Source: Agriotes lineatus (taxonomy: Eukaryota; Arthropoda; Insecta; Coleoptera; Elateridae). Taken from it: 64,000 nt of DNA. The notes beneath the pieces were generated by a model. That model saw nothing but the letters and a program-made list of their open reading frames with translations. It was not told the DNA's origin and made no database searches. The stretch covers positions 62,001 through 126,000 of the forward strand of contig CALNHX010003651.1 of the NCBI GenBank assembly GCA_940337035.1, given 5' to 3'. This document shows, piece after piece, positions 1 through 9,747 of this stretch. The number at the start of each line of letters is the position of its first letter. The first letter of the stretch is position 1. The translations under genes were made by a program, and so were the position numbers.

Positions 1-140
1 TTTTATTTTATTGAGGTAAAGACTCGTCTAAGATGTTGCGAAAGGGTTATTATATGTTTTAATATTCGTTTGAAAAATGCAATTTTTTGATTAAATTTTT
101 CTAGTTTTATAAAATGTATGTCATTTTGTACACCCCTCCT

Positions 141-1823
141 CTACCTATAAGGCTTTTCTACTGTATGTGTCCTCATATGTTTAACTAAATCCTGTTTTTG
201 TGTTGCTTTGTATTCACAAACGGAGCACCAATAAGGCGTTTCTCCTGTATGTTTCCTCATATGTGTAACTAAATGATCTTTCCGTGTAGCTTTGTATTCA
301 CAAACGGAGCAACTATAAGGCGTTTCTCCTGTATGCGTCCTCATATGTTGAACTAAATTACACTTTTGTGATGCTTTGTATTCACAAACATAGCACCTAT
401 AAGGCGTTTCTCCTGTATGTGTCCTCATATGTTCAACTAAATGACTCTTTTGTGTTGCTTTGTATTCACAAACAGAGCACCTATAAGGCGTTTCTCCTGT
501 ATGTTTCCTCATATGTTTAACTAAATTACTTTTTACAGTTGCTTTGTATTCACAAATGGAGCAACTATAAGGCGTTTCTCCTGTATGTGTCCTTATATGT
601 TTAACTAAAGAACTTTTTTCAGTTGCTTTGTATTCACAAACGGAGCAACTATAAGGCGTTTCTCCTGTATGCGTCCTCATATGTTGAACTAAATTACTCT
701 TTTGTGATGATTTGTATTCACAAACATAGCACCTATAAGGCGTTTCTCCTGTATGTCTCCTCATATGTTTAACTAAATGACTCTTTTGTGTTGCTTTGTA
801 TTCACAAACAGAGCACCTATAAGGCGTTTCTCCTGTATGTTTCCTCATATGTTTAACTAAATTACTTTTTACAGTTGCTTTGTATTCACAAATGGAGCAA
901 CTATAAGGCGTTTCTCCTGTATGTGTCCTTATATGTCTAACTAAAGAACTTTTTTCAGTTGCTTTGTATTCACAAAAGGAGCAACTATAAGGCGTTTCTC
1001 CTGTATGCGTCCTCATATGTTGAACTAAATTACTCTTTTGTGTTGCTTTGTATTCACAAACAGAGCACCTATAAGGCGTTTCTCCTGTATGTTTCCTCAT
1101 ATGTCTAACTACAGCACTTTTTACAGTTGTTTTATATTCACAAACAGAACACTTATAAGGCGTTTCTTCTGTATGTGTCCTCATATGTTGAACTAAATTA
1201 CTCTTTAGTGTTGCTTTGTATTCACAAACAGAGCACCTATAAGGCGTTTCTCCTGTATGTGTCCTCATATGTTGAACTAAAGCACTTTTTTGAGTTGCTT
1301 TGTATTCACAAACAGAGCACCTATAAGGCGTTTCTCCTGTATGTTTCCTCATATGTTGAACTAAAGCACTTTTTTGAGTTGCTTTGTATTCACAAACAGA
1401 GCACCTATAAGGCGTTTCTCCTGTATGTTTCCTCATATGTTGAACTAAAGCACTTTTTTGAGTTGCTTTGTATTCACAAACAGAGCACCTATAAGGCGTT
1501 TCTCCTGTATGTTTCCTCATATGTCTAACTAAAGCACTTTTTTGAGTTGCTTTGTATTCACAAACAGAGCACCTATAAGGCGTTTCTCCTCTATGTGTCC
1601 TCATATGTTGCACTAAATGACTCTTTTGTGTTGCTTTGTATTCACAAACAAAGCACCTATAAGGCGTTTCTCTTGTATGTTTCCTCATATGCGTTACTAA
1701 AGCACTTTTCACACTTGCTTTGTATTGACAAACACAGCAACTATAATGTTTTTCTTCTGTCTGAGTCATATTTATATGTATACCTAACTTAGTACTTTCG
1801 ATGCTTTCTTGTTTAGTGTTCAT
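141..1823 (-). CDS. C2H2 zinc-finger protein with 19 tandem fingers
   Basis: An uninterrupted 560-residue frame. After about 25 residues of leader it is made only of C2H2 fingers of the form C-x2-C-x12-H-x3-H, in a strict 28-residue period with TGETPY linkers; I count 19. Such proteins are nuclear and usually bind DNA. There is no visible KRAB, ZAD, BTB or other effector domain. Fingers 3-6 are nearly identical, and fingers 10-13 match fingers 14-17 one for one (EKSSL, VKSNL, QKSHL and YRCYVCEYK-type units), so a four-finger, 336-bp block was duplicated. Helix contact positions vary little (mostly QKSA, QKSN, QKSH, VKSN, EKSS), which suggests recent expansion. The start chosen is the ATG at 1823, before the first finger; upstream exons cannot be excluded. 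The protein ends in KPYR just after finger 19. Target and role are unknown. Confidence 0.85.
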   Translation of the reverse strand: MNTKQESIESTKLGIHINMTQTEEKHYSCCVCQYKASVKSALVTHMRKHTRETPYRCFVCEYKATQKSHLVQHMRTHRGETPYRCSVCEYKATQKSALVRHMRKHTGETPYRCSVCEYKATQKSALVQHMRKHTGETPYRCSVCEYKATQKSALVQHMRKHTGETPYRCSVCEYKATQKSALVQHMRTHTGETPYRCSVCEYKATLKSNLVQHMRTHTEETPYKCSVCEYKTTVKSAVVRHMRKHTGETPYRCSVCEYKATQKSNLVQHMRTHTGETPYSCSFCEYKATEKSSLVRHIRTHTGETPYSCSICEYKATVKSNLVKHMRKHTGETPYRCSVCEYKATQKSHLVKHMRRHTGETPYRCYVCEYKSSQKSNLVQHMRTHTGETPYSCSVCEYKATEKSSLVKHIRTHTGETPYSCSICEYKATVKSNLVKHMRKHTGETPYRCSVCEYKATQKSHLVEHMRTHTGETPYRCYVCEYKASQKCNLVQHMRTHTGETPYSCSVCEYKATRKDHLVTHMRKHTGETPYWCSVCEYKATQKQDLVKHMRTHTVEKPYR

Positions 1824-2370
1824 TATTAGTTTAAATATCCCAGTTTCTTTTGATGACAGGTGATAAGTAATTTAAATATCTTGACACCTACAACAAAAGG
1901 AGATTGTCATTAACTTATGATAAATTTAGCAATATGGCATTGAGCGTTGAACAGTAAAATATTTATTTTATGCTAACTACCAGCTTATACCAAATGTTAA
2001 AAGCCACAGGATTACGTAAGTACATTTTAGTAGCTTTATTTTTTCATATTTTATTAGTGTGCAAAAATGTGATAATGATTATAAATAGACCTCAAACTGT
2101 AAACCAATCAAAATTAGCCAGATTAGTTGTGTTCAATTTTATAATTAAATTTGTGCTTCGTTTCGACATTTAATTGTAAGGAAAATCCTAAATGCTGCAC
2201 CAGGCACGGAAAACTGCCGATAGGTATAAATTGCTATCAAAGAGGATCTTGCAAAACCGGTACTTTAAGTACAGCAAGTGAGAGGTTGTTATACATTTTT
2301 TTTGGATATATGATGACCGTATCATTGTTTACAAAAATAGCCAATTGTTGTAAGAAAAACTTCATTTATT

Positions 2371-3060
2371 ACTACTACTTCTTCTTCTTCTTCTCGTCTT
2401 CTCATTTACCGTCGGACACGGTGTTGAGGAGTTTTATACAGTCACAATTTCTACTCAATGTCATTTCAAGTCACTATTATTGCACGTTTGATTACACTTT
2501 TATTTGTCACTTTTGCACATTTTTTCCCACTTCTTTCTGTTCTTTGCAGTCTCTTTTGCTACTCTCCAGTTTAGTTCTCTTTCATTAACAATCTCTGCCA
2601 CTTTCTTGTTCCACGTCATATTGGGGCGACCTCTGGGTTTTCTTCCTTCTGGCTTTGCTTCCCAGATCTTTTTTAATTCTCTCTCATTTGGCATTCTGAA
2701 CAGATGTCCTAACCACCTCAGTTGGTTTGTTTCAATTTTCCCTTCGAGCGGTTTTATCTGCAGCCTTTTTCTGATTTCGGAGTTTCTTAGTCGGTCCCAC
2801 TTGGTGACTCCTTCAATTCTCCTTAGCACACGCATTTCGCACGCTTGTAATCTTTGCTTTTGCCTTTTACTTAATACCCATGATTTGCTGCTGTACGTGA
2901 GGGAAGGGAGGTAGATAGCACTGTATACTCTAATTTTTGCTTTCTTGGAGATTTCCTTCTTGGATATTATTTCTTTGTTCAGAGCATAGTATATTTTTGT
3001 TGCTGCTTGTATCCTGTTATTTATTTCCTGTTCATTCCCTCCGTAACTACTAATAGTACG
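2371..3060 (-). mobile_element. 3' end of an RTE-like LINE (ORF2 C-terminus and GAA-rich tail)
   Basis: The minus strand encodes the part of a non-LTR retrotransposon ORF2 downstream of the reverse transcriptase: a S-K-S-W-V-L-S-K-R segment, then VLRRIEGVTKWDRLRN, LRWLGHLFRMP and a basic GRKPRGRPNMTW segment. These are typical of insect LINEs related to the 'craniofacial development protein 2-like' predictions. The longest open piece is 2500-2835. Just 3' of it on the minus strand is a short GAA-repeat tail (2375-2402 on the plus strand as CTT repeats). It is a 5'-truncated, dead copy; the polymerase domain is absent. Confidence 0.7.
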
Positions 3061-3384
3061 GCAGCAGAACCGCGTTATTTCCCTGAAGTGAAAATTTTCG
3101 TATTAAGTTTCTTTTTTAACGGATTCTCGTAGATTTATATGTCTATTTACCATATCCGACTGATGACAAGCTGGCATCTTTGAGCAACTTGAGATACACA
3201 GGGTGTTTCAAAACAATAAAATGATTGTATGTCTTTGGCTTTAAACTTGAATACTACTTTATTATTGCATGGTTAATTCTGCGTTAACTTATTGAATTTA
3301 TTGATTTTACAAGTTTCAGCCATATACAAGGTGTTTACAAAATCTGTGTTATAAAGTTTTAATAATATTAATCAATTTCTGATA

Positions 3385-3976
3385 ACGGGTGTCCGCCGGC
3401 AAATTTCATTTTTAAACTTGAGATAAAATTTTTATTTCTTAAAATATGTTATTGAAAAAAAATACAAAATAAACCTTAATCTTTGGGAAATTATTTGTGA
3501 AACAGCACATCCGCCAAATGACGCCCTTCACGTCGTATCACTTCTTCCAAACAAACTTGAAAATTTTGCATCACACGCGTAAGCATAGCAGGTATAATCG
3601 CACGAATTTCTCGGGTGATGTTCTGCTTTAACACATCCAAAGTGGGTGGTGCATTCTCGTAGAAAATTTGCCACTGGACACCCACTTTTTTTGTGGGGAT
3701 ATCTCAAATCAAAAGTCTACGAGAATGCACCACCACTTTGGATGTGTTAAAGCAGAACATCACCCAAGAAATTCGTGCTTACGCGTGTGATGCAAAATTT
3801 TCAAGTTCGTTTGGAAGAAGTTATACGACGTGAGGGGCGTCATTTGACGGATGTGCTGTTTCACAAATAATTTCCCAAAGATTAAGGTTTATTTTGTATT
3901 TTTTTTCAATAACATATTTTAAGAAATAAAAATTTTATTTTAAGTTTAAAAATGAAATTTGCCGGCGGACACCCGT
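3385..3976. mobile_element. Fold-back element made of two inverted transposon 3' ends, TA-flanked
   Basis: Two arms of about 290 bp face each other. Each begins with the inverted terminus ACGGGTGTCCGCCGGCAAAT and reads inward through an A/T-rich stretch into the coding end of a transposase-like ORF (minus frame 3491-3685, ending in GRHLADVLFHK; a mirror copy lies on the plus strand at about 3715-3870). A TA dinucleotide flanks each end (3383-3384 and 3977-3978), as in Tc1/mariner-type insertion. The 5' part of the parent transposon is missing, so this looks like a mobile snap-back derivative of two 3' ends. No complete catalytic domain is present. Confidence 0.65.
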
Positions 3977-4057
3977 TATGAGAATATTTTGTGTTCCAGT
4001 TCAAAATTCAGCTAAAAATAACAACGTACGTGTTTAAAAACGAAGCTGCATTACAGG

Positions 4058-5533
4058 TACAGAGTGTCCCAAAAATGTTTGGCTGAATCAACAAACAGAC
4101 ACGCAACAGTTGGAGAAGGTTTCTTATGTAGAAACCAAGCATAAATATTCCTGTATCATGGTAATACGATCTCTAATAGCGATTTCTTTTGCATATTCGG
4201 GTATAGTGTAACGTCTAGTTAAATATGAGTGAAAACAAGTGTTTTTTAACTTTAAATTTGCTTGTGAAAAAAAGCTTAAAAACTTTCCGTTGCTGGTGCC
4301 CAGCGTATAAAAACTTATAAAGTGCAATAAAGTGTATGAAGATCAAAAGTTTGAAAAACTTGAAGAGATGTTTATCGTCAGGAAATGCTGTTACCGAAGC
4401 GGGAACTTCAACAACGAAACGCAGAGGCGATTAGAAGTGCCAAATTTCAATTTTAAAAATGACTGCCTGTATTGTGGACAAAAGTGCAAAGTGAAAAAGA
4501 ATAAAAAGAATCCTCATCCATGGCGACCGTCCTTTCAATTCCTAGCTTTAGAATACAAGGTAAAGAAAATTTCAAACAAAGAAGCCATTTTGCAAACGTG
4601 CGTGGAAAGAAACGATACCTGGGCTGCTGAAATTAGATTAAGATTAGCTGGCTGTGTGGCAGACCTACCTGCCGTAGATACCAGATACCATATGGACTGT
4701 CGTAATAAATTCATGGGTCAAAACGCTGTGCTTTCAGCAAAACGACAGTCTAGTCAGGATACCGAGGAAGAAGATATTCCTTACGAGGAAACAGTAAGAG
4801 ATATTGACCGATAAAGAAAGAATTTGTAATCCGGATCGCGGAGGACATAAACTTACTCGAGGTAATTTAATGAAAACCCTCAAGAAACAGTTTGATAAAC
4901 TGATAGTACTTTCTGCCTCAGGATATGCAAATATAATAACATTCCCTAACAAAGTCGCGGCAACCTTAAGAATAAGTCGTGTTGAAGATGACGCTAATGA
5001 TATTGAAACTGCAATTGGCAAAATAACAAAAGAAATAAAACACGAAGTTGCTGATGTAAAGAGGAATAAAGAGAAATATAAGTTACATGTAAAATACAAA
5101 ACAGTGTTAGCGGATTACAGTAAAATTCTATTAAAATTTTGCGAATCGCTATCACCTAAATTGGACAAAACTCCACCGGAACTTTTAATTGGGAGTATCG
5201 TCTCATCGACTTTATATAATACATTTACAAATCTTCAAATAGGTGTATGCGTTAAGTTTAGATTTTCAAAAGAACTAGTGAATATTTTGAACCAATTTAA
5301 AATACCATACACGTATGATGAGATGTTAAGATTCAAAACGCTGCCGCTTTTGAGATGGTTAAAAATTAAAGGAAGTGATGCTACACTAACCCAGGTTATT
5401 GTTGACAATTTTGACACAGAAATCTCATCGCAAAATGGAAAAACCAGTACTCATTCGCTAGCTGTCCTTGCCGCTCAAACTACGTCAGCAGAAGAATTTT
5501 TAATATAATAATACACTTTTGGAATACCCTGTA
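4058..5533 (+). mobile_element. Transposon fragment encoding a cysteine-rich protein of unknown function
   Basis: Two overlapping plus-strand frames, 4332-4814 and 4804-5508, read as one gene split by a frameshift near 4805. The first holds a C-x2-C pair (CLYCGQKC), ERNDTW and a DLPAVDTRYHMDC segment. The second holds KLDKTPPELLIGSIVSS, a YDEMLRFKT segment and DNFDTEISSQNG. I recognise this combination from long uncharacterised proteins common in insect genomes and linked to transposons, but not its enzymatic role. The C-terminal part of the same family appears at 30.5-31.4 kb. Imperfect inverted ends bound the piece (TACAGAGTGTCCCAAAAATG on the left; the right end in reverse reads TACAGGGTATTCCAAAAGTG). 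Neither frame starts with a convincing ATG, so it is decayed. Confidence 0.55.
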
Positions 5534-5775
5534 TTTAATTTTTTTGTTTCTATTTTATATAAACATTATGAGAAACAAACCATTTGTAAAAAACTCGTTT
5601 ATTTACGTAAAATTTACAAATAATTTAAAAAGAGTGATATTTCACCCACTTACTCCTTTTCGGACACCCGGTATCTGGAGTTGCTCAAGGATGACGCTTT
5701 GTCATCACTTGGATATCAAAACTAGGAGACCCTTAGACCCCAAATCCATTTTGAAAAAAACTTAATACGAAATTG

Positions 5776-6165
5776 TTAGGTTTTACCCCATGGCTGCCGG
5801 ACTATAATTGTGGTTCCTAGGTATTGGAAAGTTTCCACTTGTTTTAATTCTTCGTTGTCAAGTGTTATATGGATAGTTCTAGGAGTCTTTGACGCGTGCA
5901 TTACTACCGTCTTCTCTTTGCTGATTGACATGTTTCTTTTAGCAAAAGCCTGGTGCCAAATTTCTACCTTTCTCTGCAGTTCTCTTTCCGAACTGGCTAT
6001 TATTGCTATGTCATACGCAAACAGAAATTCTGTTACCCTAACGGGTATCAAATTTCTGTACCCTATATGTGTTCCTTGTGTTTGGTCTCCTACTTCTTTT
6101 GTTATTTCATCAAGTAGGGCGATAAACAGGAGAGGGCTTATTACTCCACCCTGTCGAACGCCTTC
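5776..6165 (-). mobile_element. LINE reverse-transcriptase fragment
   Basis: Minus-strand frames read through the central reverse-transcriptase motifs of a non-LTR retrotransposon: GVRQGGVISPLLF near 6160, then TEFLFAYDIAII where an F/Y-ADD box is expected, then ISKEKTVVM and VETFQYLGTTI. The active-site box reads FAYD rather than FADD, so the polymerase is very probably inactive. The fragment is cut at both ends and abuts the 5' end of the LINE that starts near 6169 on the other strand. Confidence 0.7.
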
Positions 6166-6198
6166 GTGAGTGGTGAACTCTTTTTTCGCACATCAAAT

Positions 6199-7095
6199 AT
6201 GGCTGCCAAAGGTTTGTCGTGTTTTGTTTGCTCCAAGAAATTGGGTCGCTACGACGATAGTGTTGAGTGCGCCGGTGATTGTGTTGGTGCTTTCCATTTA
6301 GTTTGTGCAGAGCTGTCAATTGAACAATTCAGAAACATGTGTGATGACAAAACCATCAAGTTCTGGAAGTGTAAACATTGCAGCAGTGATAAGCGTGATG
6401 GAAATGACTGTCAATCTGCGTCCCAAACACGCATGCTTGAACACATCACTGAACAACTGAAAGTGTTGCCTAGTCTTAATTCAAATGTTGCAACGCTTAT
6501 GAATGCATTTGACGATTTTTCCAAGAGACTAGATCAACTGCAAAGTCAAATATCTACAATTAAGCTTGATGTTGAGCTTGGCGAATCCAGAATACTAAAA
6601 ATGGAGGACACAATAGCTGTCCAAAACACTGAAATAAGATCTCTCCATAGCCAAATCAACTCTCTGGAACAATACACCCGCAACAAAAACGTCAAAATTC
6701 ATGGTTTAGCGGAGTGTCCAGACGAAAATCTAACATCTATCCTAACCAAGGTTGCCTCTAAATTAAACATAGATCCGTTTAATATAAATTGTATCGAAGC
6801 GATACATCGTATCCCGAACCGCAATAGCTCCAAACCCAAATCGATAATTGTCCAGTTCAATAGCCGCAAAATCCGAGATGTTTTTATTGTCAATGGAAAG
6901 CTTGTTAAACTCACTAACAATGACATAATTACCAACAGTGGGACAGGTCGAGTTTTTATCAATGAGCATCTTTCACCTTACAACAAGGCCTTGTTTTGGA
7001 AAGCAAAACAAACTAAAGCTGACCTCCAATATAAATATTTATGGTCAAAAAATGGTACCATATATCTAAAACAAAGCGACGATTCCCCGTCTTGA
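6199..7095 (+). CDS. ORF1 of a Jockey/CR1-like LINE: PHD finger, coiled coil, L1-type RNA-binding domain
   Basis: A 298-residue frame from ATG 6199; an in-frame open stretch continues upstream to 6166, but the family start is MAAKGLSCFVC. Residues 8-60 form a PHD-type C4HC3 zinc module (CFVC, CAGDC, FHLVC, WKCKHC). Residues of about 80-170 are heptad-rich and predicted coiled coil (LEHITEQLKVL, ILKMEDTIAVQNTEI). From about 165 onward comes the RNA-binding fold of L1-like ORF1 proteins (SLEQYTRNKNVKIHGL, IHRIPNRNSSKPKSIIVQF). Such proteins bind the element's own RNA as nucleic-acid chaperones in cytoplasmic RNP particles. The frame is intact although the following ORF2 is broken. Confidence 0.75.
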   Translation: MAAKGLSCFVCSKKLGRYDDSVECAGDCVGAFHLVCAELSIEQFRNMCDDKTIKFWKCKHCSSDKRDGNDCQSASQTRMLEHITEQLKVLPSLNSNVATLMNAFDDFSKRLDQLQSQISTIKLDVELGESRILKMEDTIAVQNTEIRSLHSQINSLEQYTRNKNVKIHGLAECPDENLTSILTKVASKLNIDPFNINCIEAIHRIPNRNSSKPKSIIVQFNSRKIRDVFIVNGKLVKLTNNDIITNSGTGRVFINEHLSPYNKALFWKAKQTKADLQYKYLWSKNGTIYLKQSDDSPS

Positions 7096-7149
7096 AAATA
7101 CGTTCACATGAAGATTTGCCTAAGAACTAGGATCATTCCAGCACAGCAT

Positions 7150-9030
7150 CTAATTCCCCTGTGTTAAAATTAACGATTTTTACTTAAATGTTCAAAACTG
7201 TGATTATGACATCATCATAATTACCAAATCGTGGTTGCAAGATGGTGTATCTGATAGTGAACTTTTCGGCAACAATTATGTGGTGTTTCGACAAAATCGA
7301 AACATAGCTGCTACAGGTAAACAGAGAGGCGGTGGTGTGCTCGCAGCTGTACGGGTCAGCTATCGCGTTCACCAGGTGGATCTGGTCTGCAACTTGGAAA
7401 CCGTCTGCGATTTACTCTGTTTCAAAATTGATTTCAATTACAATTGTTCTTATTATTTTGTTGTTTTATATATTACTGATGCTACCAGAGCTGATTATGA
7501 GGTTTTGTTTGAATTCTTAGGAAGTTTATCTTTTGTCCATGAAGGTAATTGTATTATTCTCGGCGATTTCAATTGCTGGGACTACTATATAAATACTATT
7601 TTAATATCGAGAGTGTACAGCTGCTTTCTAAGACAAAGGACTTAATTAATTTTATTAATTTCTTAGATCTGCAACAGTTTAATTGTGTTACTAATAGTAA
7701 TGGTAGAATATTAGATTTAATTTTATCACATTCTATTGTAAATGTTACATCTGAACCGTTTGGATTAGTACCGGCAGATTTTCATCATCCTGCGCTACTT
7801 TGTAATTTTTATGTCAATGTTCCTAAGATGAAGGCGTGTGGTGTTAATAATGAGTCACGATATAACTTTAAGAAAGGTAACTATGAGTTGCTAGTACAAC
7901 TCATTAAAGATGCAGATTGGTCTCCAATTGAGAATCTGACATCTGTTGACGACACTATCGCCAAGTTTTATGAAATTCTATACACTATATTAGATAATTG
8001 TATACCTAAATTTAAGACTAAAACAACTAAATACCCTTCTTGGTTCAATAAATCAATTATTAAGAATTTAAAACTTAAGGAAAAGTACAGACGCCTCTTC
8101 ATAAGTACGGGTTCTCAATTACATTATGACAGTTTTAAACGCTTACGTACAGATACTAAGAACCTTATAAATAAGGCATATCAAGAGTATGTATCTAATG
8201 CTGAGCAAAATATTATTGAGGATCCTAAGTCTTTTTCGAGATTTGTCAATGGCATAAACAATTGTTCTAATCTGCCCAACGCAATGGTTGATCAAGATGG
8301 TATCTTGGTTGAGGGTGGCTTGGAAATTGCAAATGCCTTTGCGGATTTTTTTAGTAGTTGCTATAGGCAAGATACCAGTTTAAACCATAATATAACAGAG
8401 AACACATATACACCATCAACTATTAATATAGCTAATTTTTCTACTAATGATTTGCTTGCAGTTATAAAAAACCTCAAAAGCACACGCTCTTCAGGACCAG
8501 ATAATATTCCTATACCGGGTGTCCGTTCTCAAAGTCGAACATAGGCGATTAACATTGTATTCAACGTTTTTGCAGATTCCTGCTCGCCAATTCAACTTAC
8601 AGGGAAGGTAATGGTATCAATGGAAAGATAAAATTATTACGCATCGAATGGTACCAATAATAATATTCAAGATGCGATTTTTATTTTAAAATACTAATTT
8701 AAAACTTGGGAATTTTTAAATATGCCATGCCTTGCTTTTCAAGTTTTATAGCATTTGTCAAAAAAATTGGTAATTATTTGGCGAAAAAACAGGTATTTTC
8801 TGTCAACGTCTGTTAAAATAAATAAATAAATAAATAATAAATAAAATTATCTACAGAAAACTGAATTATTTCAATAAAGAACGAGTGAATGCACTAATGT
8901 TAATTGCCTATGCTCGACTTTGAGAATGGACACCCGGTATACATCCTTAAGGGTTGTGCTGACTATTTGGTATCGCCTTTATGTGTAATTTTTAATACTT
9001 GCCTTAATGCGTGCGTTTATCCAGCGTTAT
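7150..9030 (+). pseudogene. Broken ORF2 of the same LINE (endonuclease plus start of reverse transcriptase)
   Basis: The endonuclease domain begins near 7170 (DYDIIIITKSWL). The usual TETWL box is TKSWL here, so the catalytic glutamate is replaced by lysine. LGDFN follows at about 7558, after which the frame shifts into 7549-8514. That frame carries RILDLILSHS, the ADFHHPALL box that holds the catalytic Asp-His pair, and the N-terminal reverse-transcriptase region (SSGPDNIPI). A MITE interrupts it at 8515-8937; the frame resumes with YILKGCADYLVSPL and ends near 9030, where another sequence takes over. The FADD active site and the rest of the polymerase are missing, so the copy is dead. Confidence 0.7.
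8515..8937. mobile_element. MITE (Tc1/mariner-like, TA target duplication) inside the LINE ORF2
   Basis: 423 bp with inverted ends CCGGGTGTCCGTTCTCAAAG on the left and the matching complement on the right (arms of about 32 bp). It is flanked by TA at 8513-8514 and 8938-8939. Removing the element and one TA restores the LINE reading frame exactly, which fixes the boundaries. There is no coding capacity; the interior has an (AAAT)n run near 8817-8845. The terminal ACACCCG signature recurs at 5661-5672 and resembles the fold-back ends at 3385 and 3976. Confidence 0.8.
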
Positions 9031-9747
9031 TTATAAATAACATAACACGCCTCGCTACACTCCTCGCTCTTGAGGGCGTGGCAAGGGTTAAGATGGTGGC
9101 TTGTTGGCCACACGTTCCCGTCTAGCTCAGTGGATGAGTGGGTAGACCAATGATTGAAGAGGCTGGAGAAAGCGCTTGCCTATTGGCCGAGAAAAATAAT
9201 GGATGAGTCGGAGTACAAGTTTTATTTATTTTATTCTGTCGGGCGGGGCCCAAGACATATATTAATAATAACACATATTTAAACCAAGAAAAACGACAAG
9301 TCCATACGCACTGACGCAACAATACAATACGCGATCACACATACATTCAACAATCATTCAGGCAACAAAAAAAAACTAATAAGGCTTAACTCTAAATACA
9401 CATAAAAACACAAGAGAAAAACAAAACAAAACTGTTTCTGGCTTAAAGCGACAGTTCGGGGGGGGGGGGGAAGTACACTTGGCACTCGCGACGCGCGTAG
9501 TTCTTGTCCACGACACCGCACTGACTCCTGGTACACAAATGGTGGTGGGGGAGGGGAAGTCTACGTAGCCCGTCCGTGTTCCTGGGGGCGGCGATGACGT
9601 AGGTGGCGTCGACGTCGGGGTATGCGCCGGGGTGCCTGCACCAGGGGCAACGGCGAGCGGAGACGTAGGCGGGCGTTCCTCCGGGGATCCAGTCCGTGGG
9701 TGGAGCGGGCGGTGGCGTCTCGGGGGCGGCGGGAGTCGAGCTGCCAA
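9031..9747 (-). mobile_element. Unclassified transposon-like segment with GC-rich Cys/His ORF
   Basis: The minus strand has a 103-residue open frame (9443-9754): a Pro/Thr-rich leader, then RRCPWCRHPGAY and, about 40 residues on, HLCTRSQCGVVDKNY. The two Cys pairs could form a zinc ribbon. The frame then runs through a poly-G tract (9458-9471) read as prolines. Further along the minus strand are A/T-rich sequence and AATAAA-type signals near 9220-9235. It is much more GC-rich than its neighbours. It separates the truncated LINE from the inverted-repeat locus and probably inserted there. The assignment as a transposable element is inference; I cannot name the class. Confidence 0.35.

Noticed and set aside
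1127..1792. Plus-strand frames of repeated peptides (CIHKQSTYKAFLLYVSSYV)
   Set aside because: They are the antisense of the zinc-finger repeats; periodicity comes from the real gene on the minus strand.
141..1823. Regular 84-bp repeat resembling a CRISPR or satellite array
   Set aside because: The period is 28 codons and the minus strand encodes continuous C2H2 fingers; there are no spacers.
8513..8940. A 4-bp TATA target duplication for the MITE
   Set aside because: Only a TA duplication restores the LINE reading frame; the extra TA belongs to the target sequence.
9119..9190. Possible tRNA or tRNA-derived SINE (A-box-like TAGCTCAGTGG)
   Set aside because: No B box and no cloverleaf could be formed downstream.
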